Source: Thiobacillus sp. 63-78
GTDB lineage: Bacteria > Pseudomonadota > Gammaproteobacteria > Burkholderiales > Thiobacillaceae
NCBI GenBank assembly: GCA_001899765.1
Contig: MKWM01000034.1
Location: forward strand, 79,248-143,247
Direction of reading: 5' to 3'
Length of the DNA: 64,000 nucleotides
The notes under the pieces are model-generated. The model made no database searches. It was not told where the DNA came from and saw only the letters and a program-made list of their open reading frames with translations. Both the position numbers and the translations under genes were made by a program. Of the stretch, positions 20,431-28,714 are shown in pieces. How positions within the stretch are numbered: position 1 is the first letter of the stretch; each line of letters opens with the position of its first letter.

Positions 20431-22713
20431 ATGCCTCATCAAAAATCCCGTGGTCGCGCAGGCAAACACAAAATTCCGGCGATTCGCCTGGCGGATCCCT
20501 TTTACGAGCGGGAAACCGAGCGCTATGAATCGCCGCTGCCCAGCCGCGAATACATCCTGCAACTGCTGACCGAAGCGGGCTGCCCGGTCGACGCCGACGC
20601 CTTCGCCGGGCAACTGCACATCACCGAGGCCGAGCGCGACCTGTTCCAGCGCCGCCTCGGCGCGATGCAGCGCGACGGCCAGCTGATGCTCAACCGCAAG
20701 CGCCAGCTGTGCCTGCCGGACAAGCTCGATCTGATCAAGGGCCGCGTCGAGGGGCATCCCGACGGCTTCGGTTTCGTGGTGCCGGAAGAGGGCGGCGACG
20801 ACCTCTATCTGTCGCCCAAGGAAATGCACCGCGTGCTGCACGGCGACAAGGTGCTCGTGCGGGTGGCCGGCTTCGACCGGCGCGGTCGGCGCGAAGCCAG
20901 GATCGTCGAGGTGCTGGAGCACGTCAACCGGTTCGTCGTCGGCCGCTACTACCTCGAAGGAGGCGTCGGCTTCCTGATTGCCGAAAACCGCCGCATCAAC
21001 CAGGATATCCTGGTCCCGCCAGAAAACGCAGGCAACGCACAATCCGGCCAGGTGGTCATGGTGGAAATCCTCACCCAGCCCGGTGCGCACAACGAGGCGG
21101 TGGGCCGTGTCAGTGAAGTCCTGGGCAGTTTCACCGCGCCCGGCATGGAAATCGAGATCGCGCTGAGGAAGCACGACCTGCCTTATGTGTTCCCGCCCGA
21201 GGCGGAAGAACAGGCGAAGAAACTGCCGGCCAAGGTGCTGAAAAAGGATTTGACGGGGCGCGAGGACATCCGCCATCTGCCGCTGGTCACCATCGACGGC
21301 GAAACCGCACGCGACTTCGACGACGCCGTGTACTGTGAATCGCTCGGTCGCAGCGGCTTCCGCCTGGTGGTGGCGATCGCCGACGTCAGCCATTATGTGA
21401 AACCGCGCGATGCGCTCGACAGCGAAGGCTTCAACCGCGGCAACTCGGTGTACTTTCCGCGCCGCGTCATCCCGATGCTGCCGGAGGCGTTGTCCAACGG
21501 CCTGTGTTCGCTCAATCCGGAAGTCGACCGCCTGTCGATGGTGTGCGACATGCGCATCACCAGCACGGGCAGCATCAAGGAATACCGCTTCTACCCGGCG
21601 GTGATCCATTCGCACGCGCGCCTCACCTACAACCAGGTGTGGGACTGGCTCTCCGGCGCCGCCAGGCCGGAAAAGGCCGAGCCTGAAAAAAAGCGGGCCG
21701 CGCTGATGCCGCATCTGGAGGCCTTGGACAAATTGTTCCGCGTGCTGCTGAAGGCGCGCGCCAAACGCGGCGCCATCGACTTCGGCTCGACCGAGACGCA
21801 GATTGTTTTTGACGACCAGGGCAAGATCAAGGAGATCGTGCCGGTAATCCGCAACGACGCCCATCGCATCATCGAGGAATGCATGCTGGCGGCCAACGTC
21901 TGCGCCTCGAATTTCCTGCAGGAGAACAAGCAGCCCGCGCTGTTCCGCGTCCACGAAGGTCCGACCGCGGAAAAGCTCGCGGCGCTGCGCGGCTTCCTCG
22001 CCGAGTTCGGCCTCGACCTCGGCGGCGGCGACAAGCCGCACGCCAAGGATTACGCCGCGCTACTGGAGAAGATCCAGGACCGCCCCGACCACGGCCTGTT
22101 GCAGACCGTGATGCTGCGCTCGTTGAAGCAGGCAATCTACAGCCCCGACAACAAGGGGCATTTCGGCCTGGCTTACGAAGCCTACACCCACTTCACCTCG
22201 CCGATCCGCCGCTATCCCGACCTGCTGGTGCATCGCGGCATCAAGGCGGTGCTTGCCGGCGAGAAGCTGCCCGCCAAGGGGCTGGCGGAGATCGGCCTGC
22301 ACTGTTCCATGACGGAACGCCGCGCCGACGATGCCACCCGCGACGTCGACGCCTGGCTGAAAACCTATTTCATGCGCGACCGCATCGGCGACGAGTACAA
22401 CGGCACCGTGAGCGCGGTGACCAGCTTCGGCATGTTCGTCGCGATCGACGAGATCTTCATCGAGGGCCTGGTCCACGTGTCCGAACTCGGCCAGGATTAC
22501 TTCCACTACGACCAGGCCAAGCACATGATGCTCGGCGAACGGACCGGAAAAAAATATCGCCTGGGCGACCGCGTGCGCATCAAGGTGATGCGCGCCGACA
22601 TCGAGACCAGCAAGATCGATTTCAGCCTGGTTGAAGCGGTCGAGACAGCGGCCGACAGCGGGGCACCGAACAGGAAGAGCGCCAAAAGCAAGGCGGGCGG
22701 CAGGCAGAAATGA
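20431..22713 (+). CDS. rnr: Ribonuclease R
   Basis: RNase R is a processive 3'-5' exoribonuclease that degrades structured RNA and helps in trans-translation. From the ATG at 20431 it has 760 residues: an N-terminal HTH and cold-shock domains (GHPDGFGFVVPEEGGDDLYL), the RNB catalytic domain (TIDGETARDFDDAVY with the metal-binding aspartates, and YTHFTSPIRRYPDLLVHR), an S1 domain (NGTVSAVTSFGMFVAI) and a Lys-rich tail. A TTG at 20419 is in frame but lies on the opposing tRNA promoter. The stop overlaps rlmB. Confidence 0.96.
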   Translation: MPHQKSRGRAGKHKIPAIRLADPFYERETERYESPLPSREYILQLLTEAGCPVDADAFAGQLHITEAERDLFQRRLGAMQRDGQLMLNRKRQLCLPDKLDLIKGRVEGHPDGFGFVVPEEGGDDLYLSPKEMHRVLHGDKVLVRVAGFDRRGRREARIVEVLEHVNRFVVGRYYLEGGVGFLIAENRRINQDILVPPENAGNAQSGQVVMVEILTQPGAHNEAVGRVSEVLGSFTAPGMEIEIALRKHDLPYVFPPEAEEQAKKLPAKVLKKDLTGREDIRHLPLVTIDGETARDFDDAVYCESLGRSGFRLVVAIADVSHYVKPRDALDSEGFNRGNSVYFPRRVIPMLPEALSNGLCSLNPEVDRLSMVCDMRITSTGSIKEYRFYPAVIHSHARLTYNQVWDWLSGAARPEKAEPEKKRAALMPHLEALDKLFRVLLKARAKRGAIDFGSTETQIVFDDQGKIKEIVPVIRNDAHRIIEECMLAANVCASNFLQENKQPALFRVHEGPTAEKLAALRGFLAEFGLDLGGGDKPHAKDYAALLEKIQDRPDHGLLQTVMLRSLKQAIYSPDNKGHFGLAYEAYTHFTSPIRRYPDLLVHRGIKAVLAGEKLPAKGLAEIGLHCSMTERRADDATRDVDAWLKTYFMRDRIGDEYNGTVSAVTSFGMFVAIDEIFIEGLVHVSELGQDYFHYDQAKHMMLGERTGKKYRLGDRVRIKVMRADIETSKIDFSLVEAVETAADSGAPNRKSAKSKAGGRQK

Positions 22714-23474
22714 GCGATAAACCCGCCGACCGGCACGCCGCGGAAAAACTCATCTACGGCTTTCATCCCGTGCTGGCGCGCCTGCGCCAGGACCCCGCGG
22801 GCATCTTCGAAATCTACCTCGACCTGACCCGCCGCGACGCGCGCGCGCGTGACCTGGTGCATCAGGCGAAGGACAACGGGGTCAAACTGGCGCAGGTCGA
22901 AGCCGACCGCCTGACGCGACTGGTCGGCAAGACCGCCAAACACCAGGGCGTGGTTGCCCGCGTCAAGCCGGTCGCGCTCACGCATTCGCTCGACGAAGTA
23001 CTGGAAAACATCCAGGGCCCGCCGCTCCTGGTCATCCTCGACGGCGTCACCGACCCGCACAATCTCGGCGCGATCCTGCGCTCGGCCGATGCCTTCGGCG
23101 TGCACGCCGTGATCGCGCCGAAGGACAATGCCGTCGGCCTCAACGCCACCGTGGAAAAAGTCGCCTCCGGCGCCGCCGAGACCGTGCCCTACCTCATGGT
23201 CACCAACCTCGCGCGCACCATCGAGGATCTCAAGGAACACAACATCTGGGTCATCGCCGCCGACATGGACGGCGCGCAGCCGCTGTCCGGCATCGACTGC
23301 AAAACCGGCATCGCCTGGGTGCTCGGCGCCGAAGGTACGGGCATCCGGCGGCTGGTCAAGCAGCGTTGCGACCAGGTCGCGCGCATCCCCATCGGCGGCA
23401 CGGTGGAAAGCCTCAACGTGTCGGTGTCGGCGGCGCTGTGCCTGTACGAGACGGCGCGGCAGCGCGGCGTTTGA
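22710..23474 (+). CDS. rlmB: 23S rRNA (G2251-2'-O)-methyltransferase RlmB
   Basis: A 254-residue SpoU-family methyltransferase. The N-terminal substrate-binding domain starts at about residue 13 (EKLIYGFHPVLARLRQ). The knotted SAM-binding domain shows ILDGVTDPHNLGAILRSADAF, VLGAEGTGIRRL and IPIGGTVESLNVSVSAAL. The rnr-rlmB overlap (ATGA) is the classical arrangement. It is the first of two SpoU enzymes in the window. Confidence 0.96.
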   Translation: MSDKPADRHAAEKLIYGFHPVLARLRQDPAGIFEIYLDLTRRDARARDLVHQAKDNGVKLAQVEADRLTRLVGKTAKHQGVVARVKPVALTHSLDEVLENIQGPPLLVILDGVTDPHNLGAILRSADAFGVHAVIAPKDNAVGLNATVEKVASGAAETVPYLMVTNLARTIEDLKEHNIWVIAADMDGAQPLSGIDCKTGIAWVLGAEGTGIRRLVKQRCDQVARIPIGGTVESLNVSVSAALCLYETARQRGV

Positions 23475-23520
23475 GTCAACGTACCTGTCCGGCTACTTCC
23501 TTCGGTTACATTCTTTGTGA

Positions 23521-23577
23521 GGCAATTCGGGCAATTCGGGCAATTCGGGGCAATTCGGGGCAATTCGGGGCAATTCG
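23521..23577. repeat. Short tandem repeat, GGCAATTCG units
   Basis: Six copies of a GGCAATTCG core stand in tandem; the first intervals are 9 nt and the last three are 10 nt. It lies between rlmB and the methionine-rich gene, about 65 nt before that gene's start. Copy number of such tracts usually varies by slippage. No palindrome or spacer structure like a CRISPR is present. Confidence 0.9.
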
Positions 23578-23643
23578 CCCTTTCCCCACGAACAAAAAAT
23601 GGTCTATGTTGAATAGGTTGTTTGATTTCACTCAAGGAGAAAG

Positions 23644-24168
23644 ATGATGTGTACCCGATGGATGGTTGCAGCGATGATGACGGCGGCACTGAGCGCACCG
23701 CTGGCTTTTGCACAAACGCCCGCCAAAACCGACAAAGCCGCGCCGTCCGCGGCGAGCGATGCCGAGATGGACAAGTACTATGCGGCGATGCAGGAGCGCT
23801 ACAAAAAGATGCAGGATCAGATGGCGCGATTGAACAAAACTACCGACCCGAAAGAGCGCGAGAAAATTCTCGAGGAACACTGGAAGACCATGCATGAAGG
23901 CATGGATGCGATGATGGGCCGTGGCGGCATGGGGCGCGGCATGATGATGGGCGGAATGGGCATGATGGGCCCCGGCGGCGGGGGCATGGGGATGGGGCCG
24001 GGCGGCAGAATGGGCGCGGGTCCTGGCTCTGGCATGGGGCCGATGTCGCCAGAAATGATGGAGCAGCGTCAGCGCCGCATGGAACAGCGGATGGACATGA
24101 TGCAGATGATGATGGACCAGATGATGCAGCAACAGGGCAGGAGCGGGCCGATGCCTCCCGCCAGATAA
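23644..24168 (+). CDS. Exported methionine-rich protein of unknown function
   Basis: A 174-residue protein with a Sec signal peptide (AALSAPLAFAQ, cleavage near residue 24). A charged helical part follows (YYAAMQERYKKMQDQMARL), then a Gly/Met repeat region (GRGMMMGGMGMMGPGG) and a Gln/Met-rich coiled end (MDMMQMMMDQMMQQQ). About 37 of 174 residues are methionine. Met-rich periplasmic proteins often bind Cu(I) or Ag(I) or scavenge oxidants; this is only an analogy. AAGGAG precedes the ATG and a terminator follows, so it is a single-gene unit. Confidence 0.75.
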   Translation: MMCTRWMVAAMMTAALSAPLAFAQTPAKTDKAAPSAASDAEMDKYYAAMQERYKKMQDQMARLNKTTDPKEREKILEEHWKTMHEGMDAMMGRGGMGRGMMMGGMGMMGPGGGGMGMGPGGRMGAGPGSGMGPMSPEMMEQRQRRMEQRMDMMQMMMDQMMQQQGRSGPMPPAR

Positions 24169-24191
24169 GTCCTGTCGAACCCCGCTACTCA

Positions 24192-24215
24192 CGCCCCGGC
24201 AGATCGGGGCGTTTT
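24192..24215 (+). terminator. Intrinsic terminator of the methionine-rich gene
   Basis: CGCCCCG (24192-24198) and CGGGGCG (24205-24211) form a 7-bp stem with a 6-nt loop, followed by TTTT. Confidence 0.8.
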
Positions 24216-24287
24216 CATTCGCGCGGCAATATCATGTGTGGGTGCCCGTTCCTGCAAACGTCACACAGGTATTTTCCTAAGGGCGGG

Positions 24288-26000
24288 TTAGCCCCGCACC
24301 TTGCGATACGCCTCCAGCAGGCGCCGATGCATCGCGCTGCCCTCGAAGTTTTCTCCCAGCGCCGTCAACCCGAAAAATCGTTCGTCCTGATTGAACAGCG
24401 CGAAGGCCTGCTCCAGGGTCTCGCGGCCGTACATCAGCGCCAGCGCGGGTTCGAAAGAGTCGGGGTCGTCGAGCTGGACGAGGTCGGCGATGCAGCGGTA
24501 GACCCTCAACCGCGCCTCGCTGCGCTGGCCGTACTGGGCGATCCAGATGCAGCCTTCGAGGATGGCGCCGTCGTCGCCAAGCGCCAGTGCCAGCAACAGT
24601 TTCAGTTCGCCGACGCGCAGATCGGTCCACGGCGAATCGGCGTCGGGGGCGAGCCCGATCAGTACCGGCACCAGGCGGTCGTCGGACAGTTCCAGTTCGT
24701 TGATGAGATCGAGCAGTTCGGCGCATTCCCCGGCGCTCAGTTCCGGCAGGCGCGCGAGTGCCGGGCGAATCAGGTTGCCGACGCTGTTGTTCTCGAATTC
24801 GAGTTCTTCCACCGGGTAAATCTCGGACACGCCCGGCACCAGGATGCGGCAGGCGTAGACGCCGAGATGGGTGAAATCGGCGATGTAGAGGTCATGCCCT
24901 TCGGCATGCAGTGCGTCGACCGACCAGGCGTAATCCTCTTCGGTGGTGGTGCCGAAGTTCCAGTCGACGAAGTCGAAGTCCGGCGTGTCGTGCAGGAACT
25001 GCCAGGAAATCACGCCACTGGAATCGACGAAGTGGATTTCCAGGTTCTGCGGGTCGGCAATTTCGGTCTGGTCGAAACCGGGGACGGGGAAACCCGCCAG
25101 CGCGTCGAGCGCGCGGCCCTGCAATAACTCAGTGAGCGCGCGCTCCAGCGCCACTTCGAAACGCGGATGCGCGCCGAAGCTGGCGAAGCAGCCCTGGTCG
25201 TCCGGGTGCAAGAGCGTGACGTTCATCACCGGATAGCGGCCGCCGAGCGAAGCGTCCTTCACCAGAATGCCGAAACCGGCATCGCGCAACGCGTGAACGC
25301 CGGCGGCGATGTGTGGGTAACGGTGGATGACGTCTTCGGGGACGTCGGGCAGGCACAGCTCATCGCGGATGATGCGAAGCTTGATGTGGCGCTCGAAAAT
25401 TTCCGACAGCGCCTGGGTGCGCGCCTCCTGCAGCGTGTTGCCGGCCGACATGCCGTTGCTGACGTAGAGATTGCCGATCAGGTTGACCGGGAAATAGACG
25501 GTCTCGCCGTCAGCGAGCCGTTGATAGGGAATGGCGCAGATGCCGCGCCCGGTGTTGCCGGAGTTGAGGTCGATCAGCTGGTCGGCGCGTACGGCGCCGT
25601 CCGGATTGTAGAAATCGTGCAGTTCGGGCGTCAGCAAGGTGTCCGGCCAGGCGTCGCCCTCGACGGCAAACCAGCGCTCGTCGGGATGGTGAACGTAGTC
25701 CCGATTGGCGATCGTCTCGCCCAGATAGAAATGGGTCCAGAAATAATTGGTCGATGCGCGCTCGAAATATTCGCCCAGCGCGCTCGCGCGCGCGGCCAGT
25801 TCCGAGGCGCCCTTGCCGTTGGTGAACAAAAGCGGGCAGTCGCGGTCACGAATATGTACCGACCAGACGCCTTCCACCGGGTTGAGCCAGGAGCGTTCCT
25901 CGACATGGAAGCCGATCGCTTCGAGCCTGGATTGCAGGGTGACGATCGACGCTTCGAGCGAAGCGTCCTTGCCGGGGATGAAGTGTTCGGTGGGGTGCAT
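24288..26000 (-). CDS. ycaO: YcaO-domain protein (E. coli YcaO type)
   Basis: YcaO enzymes use ATP to activate amide carbonyls. The E. coli protein is linked to RimO-dependent methylthiolation of ribosomal protein S12, and related enzymes make thioamides. The 570-residue product from the ATG at 25998-26000 starts HFIPGKDASLEASI and has NPVEGVWSVHIRDRDC, FTNGKGASELAARASALGEYFERAS and NGMSAGNTLQEARTQALSEIFER. A C-terminal helical repeat-like domain follows, as in E. coli. The open frame extends upstream but lacks homology there. It lies 95 nt downstream of the senB-like gene on the same strand. Confidence 0.9.
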   Translation of the reverse strand: MHPTEHFIPGKDASLEASIVTLQSRLEAIGFHVEERSWLNPVEGVWSVHIRDRDCPLLFTNGKGASELAARASALGEYFERASTNYFWTHFYLGETIANRDYVHHPDERWFAVEGDAWPDTLLTPELHDFYNPDGAVRADQLIDLNSGNTGRGICAIPYQRLADGETVYFPVNLIGNLYVSNGMSAGNTLQEARTQALSEIFERHIKLRIIRDELCLPDVPEDVIHRYPHIAAGVHALRDAGFGILVKDASLGGRYPVMNVTLLHPDDQGCFASFGAHPRFEVALERALTELLQGRALDALAGFPVPGFDQTEIADPQNLEIHFVDSSGVISWQFLHDTPDFDFVDWNFGTTTEEDYAWSVDALHAEGHDLYIADFTHLGVYACRILVPGVSEIYPVEELEFENNSVGNLIRPALARLPELSAGECAELLDLINELELSDDRLVPVLIGLAPDADSPWTDLRVGELKLLLALALGDDGAILEGCIWIAQYGQRSEARLRVYRCIADLVQLDDPDSFEPALALMYGRETLEQAFALFNQDERFFGLTALGENFEGSAMHRRLLEAYRKVRG

Positions 26001-26095
26001 GGGGAACTCGTTCTTGAATGACGGACAGGATAAGCGAGACGTCAAGTGGCCGCGCTGCGGCGTGGGCACAGCCAGTTCTGCCGTGGTCGGTGCAA

Positions 26096-27055
26096 TCAGC
26101 CCGCGGTCTGCTCGAACTCCGCCACCACCTGCCGCAGACGGCTGGCTTCCTGCTCCGGGCGCATCAAGGCGCGGCGGCTGCGGGCAAGACTGAGCAGTGC
26201 GGTATAAAAATCGGGATCGGTCTCGGCCTGCGACATCAGGCTGGCCAGCTGCCGTTCGTCGCCCACAGGAAAATAGCCGGGATACGCCTCGCCCAGCATG
26301 CCGATGTTGCCCGGCATGCGTGAGGCCAGTACCGGCGTTTCCGCCGCCAGCGCTTCGCAGATCACATTGGCGCCGCCTTCCATGACCGAGCTGATGACCA
26401 TGAGATGCGCGCGCGCCAGGCGTTTCAGCACGGTCGCGTGCGGCACCTCGCCGGCCCAGTGCCAGCGCGGCAGCCTGTTTTGCGTCAGTTCGGCCGTTTC
26501 GGCCATGTCCTCGGAGAGGGCGTTACCCAGATGGGTGACCTGAATGTGCGAATGCTCCGGCAGATAGGCGGTGGCCAATGCTGCGCGGAAGGGATCCTTT
26601 TCCGTGCGCAGGTGGCCGATCACCAGCACCTCGAACGTATTGGCAGGCGCGGGACGGCGGGCGATGTCGGGTGCCGACTGGTAAATGACCCGTGTCCTGG
26701 CGGCCAGGTGTGCGGCCAGTTCGTCGGGGCCGCGTTCCTGCAGCACGATGAGCCGGTGCGCGAGTTCGAGCGACTGCCGGGCATCGGCATCTTCGCGGAT
26801 GTCGCGATAGAGGTCGGTGCCGGTCAGCGCGACGATCAGCGGCCGGGCCGGAAAACGCCCGGCAAAGGCGCGGATCGAGGCAAAGCTGCGCCGTGCGTGC
26901 AGCGCCAGCATCAGGTCGGCCGGACGGCCATCCCATTCCACTTGTACCCGCACCGTGTGTCCCGCCTCGCGCAGGAAACGCGCCCAGCGGGCGGCGGTGT
27001 GCCAGTTGCCGTTGCGATGTTTGCGCCCATAGGGCGTGATCAGGACGATACGCAT
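26096..27055 (-). CDS. senB: Glycosyltransferase of the SenB (selenosugar synthase) family
   Basis: A 319-residue GT-B fold protein. The segments ALHARRS, PLIVALTGTDLYRDI, VIGHLRTEKDPFRAAL, SSVMEGGANVICEALAA and VLASRMPGNIGMLG follow the TIGR04348 pattern. That family was later shown in selenoneine producers to be SenB, which joins selenophosphate-derived selenium to UDP-sugars. Here no senA (EgtB-like) or senC (SelD-like) gene is adjacent. It is divergent from an RNA methyltransferase (45 nt between starts) and upstream of ycaO. The selenosugar role is inferred by family. Confidence 0.75.
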   Translation of the reverse strand: MRIVLITPYGRKHRNGNWHTAARWARFLREAGHTVRVQVEWDGRPADLMLALHARRSFASIRAFAGRFPARPLIVALTGTDLYRDIREDADARQSLELAHRLIVLQERGPDELAAHLAARTRVIYQSAPDIARRPAPANTFEVLVIGHLRTEKDPFRAALATAYLPEHSHIQVTHLGNALSEDMAETAELTQNRLPRWHWAGEVPHATVLKRLARAHLMVISSVMEGGANVICEALAAETPVLASRMPGNIGMLGEAYPGYFPVGDERQLASLMSQAETDPDFYTALLSLARSRRALMRPEQEASRLRQVVAEFEQTAG

Positions 27056-27100
27056 GGCGTGAGTGTACGCCCGGCCGGGCGAATAACGGATAATCCGGGC

Positions 27101-27880
27101 ATGCCCGGCACCCGTATTTCCTCACGCGACAACCCGTTCTTCAAGCGGGCGAAAAAGCTGGCCGGGTCGGCCCGTGCCCGCCGTGAAGCGAGGATGACGC
27201 TGCTCGACGGCGAACATCTGCTGACCGCCTATCTCGATGCCGGCGGCCAGCCGCATACGCTGGCGCACGCGGCTTCATTCGATGCCGGCCGCCTCGAACG
27301 GCTGGCCGGGCGCTGCCCGCATGTCAAGACGGTCGAACTGCCGGATGCCCTGTTCGCGGAACTCGCGCCGGTCACGACGCCGACCGGTCTGCTGGCCGAG
27401 GCCGCCTGGCTCACGCCGCCCGCCATCGAGACCACCCCGCTCGTCATCGTGCTGGAAGATATCCAGGATCCAGGCAATCTCGGCTCGATGCTGCGTACCG
27501 GCGCGGCGGCGGGAGCGACCTTGGCGGTACTGTCGAAAGGCTGTCATGATCCGTGGTCGCCCAAGGCGCTGCGCGGCGGACAGGGCGCGCAGTTCGTGCT
27601 GCCACTGGAACAGGTGTCGGACGTGCGGGAGTGGTGTGCGGGCTTCAAGGGCCAGAGTCTTGCCCTGGCGCTGGCGGAAAACCGCAGTCTGTTCGCCTGC
27701 GACCTGAGAGGTCCTGTTGCCGTGATGGTGGGCAATGAGGGCGCCGGATTATCGGACACGGTGCGTGCCGCAGCGAGCGCCGTGGTACAGATTCCCATGC
27801 CGGGCAAGGCGGAATCCCTGAATGCTTCGGCGGCTCTGGCGATTGCTGTATTCGAGGCGGTGCGGCAGCGCCTGGCCTGA
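27101..27880 (+). CDS. SpoU/TrmH-family RNA 2'-O-methyltransferase
   Basis: A 259-residue enzyme with an N-terminal substrate-binding part (ISSRDNPFFKRAKKLAGSAR) and the knotted catalytic domain (IVLEDIQDPGNLGSMLRTG, VMVGNEGAGLSD, IPMPGKAESLNASAALAI). The exact rRNA or tRNA target cannot be told from sequence. The ATG at 27101 starts the family N-terminus; the longer open frame upstream lies on the antisense of senB. It converges with the DUF3579 gene at 27903. Confidence 0.9.
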   Translation: MPGTRISSRDNPFFKRAKKLAGSARARREARMTLLDGEHLLTAYLDAGGQPHTLAHAASFDAGRLERLAGRCPHVKTVELPDALFAELAPVTTPTGLLAEAAWLTPPAIETTPLVIVLEDIQDPGNLGSMLRTGAAAGATLAVLSKGCHDPWSPKALRGGQGAQFVLPLEQVSDVREWCAGFKGQSLALALAENRSLFACDLRGPVAVMVGNEGAGLSDTVRAAASAVVQIPMPGKAESLNASAALAIAVFEAVRQRLA

Positions 27881-27902
27881 ACTGCCGCGCCGGTTCCGTA
27901 CT

Positions 27903-28205
27903 TCAGGCCGGTTTCTGGATGGAGCGGTCGCCGGTGCGGCGATCCAGTTGCACCCGTACCCGGTTGGCACGGGCGTAATCCATGACGTAGTCGTAGGCGG
28001 CGCGATCGCTCGTTTCCAGCCAGGTGGCCAGCAACAGGCATAGCTCGCCATCGACCACGTTGGGCTGGATGCCATGCTCAAACCGCAGGCGCGGGTCGGC
28101 CAGGAAGCCGGCCAGTATCGATGCCAGATTTTCGATCCAGACTGACGGATCGAATGCTGCGTCGTTTTCCGGCATGCCGGTCGTGACCTGATTCTGTTCT
28201 GACAT
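27903..28205 (-). CDS. DUF3579 family protein, paralogue 2
   Basis: A 100-residue soluble protein. It resembles its upstream neighbour throughout: WIENLASILAGFLADPRLRF against WPERLSSTLASFHSDNRLRY, then DGELCLLLATWLET and AYDYVMDYARANRVRVQLDR. DUF3579 proteins are small betaproteobacterial proteins of unknown function. This copy lacks the GRKFRPSDW start of the better-conserved copy and carries an acidic start instead, so it is the more diverged member of the pair. Confidence 0.7.
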   Translation of the reverse strand: MSEQNQVTTGMPENDAAFDPSVWIENLASILAGFLADPRLRFEHGIQPNVVDGELCLLLATWLETSDRAAYDYVMDYARANRVRVQLDRRTGDRSIQKPA

Positions 28206-28299
28206 GAGTCCTGCTCCCGTATGTGAATCCTGTTCCGGTTATTCGGCCGATTTCGGCAAAACTGAAGCCCGGATACCTGCCTGGCAATGTTCTGTCCCG

Positions 28300-28593
28300 C
28301 TACAGCGCCCGCTCGCCGGTGCGACGATCCGCCTGGATGCGCAGCCGGTTGGCCCGCGCGAATTCCATGACGTAGTCGAAGGCCACCGGATTGACGGTTT
28401 CGAGCCAGCGCGCGACGACCAGGCAGTATTCTCCTTCGATCATGCAGGGCTGGACGCCCGGTGAGTAGCGCAGGCGGTTGTCCGAATGGAAACTGGCCAG
28501 CGTGGACGACAGGCGTTCGGGCCAGTCCGAGGGGCGGAATTTCCTGCCGTTTTCCTGTATGCCGGTGATGACCAGATTGCTTCCGGATTGCAT
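28300..28593 (-). CDS. DUF3579 family protein, paralogue 1
   Basis: A 97-residue protein with the DUF3579 pattern: LVITGIQENGRKFRPSDWPE, then SPGVQPCMIEGEYCLVVARW and FDYVMEFARANRLRIQ. The function of the family is unknown. It lies upstream of a diverged second copy on the same strand, 94 nt apart, which indicates an old tandem duplication. A ribosome-binding site is not obvious. Confidence 0.8.
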   Translation of the reverse strand: MQSGSNLVITGIQENGRKFRPSDWPERLSSTLASFHSDNRLRYSPGVQPCMIEGEYCLVVARWLETVNPVAFDYVMEFARANRLRIQADRRTGERAL

Positions 28594-28714
28594 CCGTACG
28601 CCCTTTTGCGTGGAATCGCCTGTGCAGGATTCGGCCCGGCCGGGCGTTTCTTTAGCGAAAATACCGGCCGGGCCGAAGAAATATGCGGGCCTCTGTGGTT
28701 TTCTGTCGACAGTC

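Noticed and set aside
23521..23577. Tandem repeat considered as a CRISPR array
   Set aside because: Units are 9-10 nt with no unique spacers, and no cas genes are nearby.
24234..25127. Plus-strand frame of 297 codons opposite ycaO
   Set aside because: Shadow of ycaO, which has clear family motifs on the other strand.
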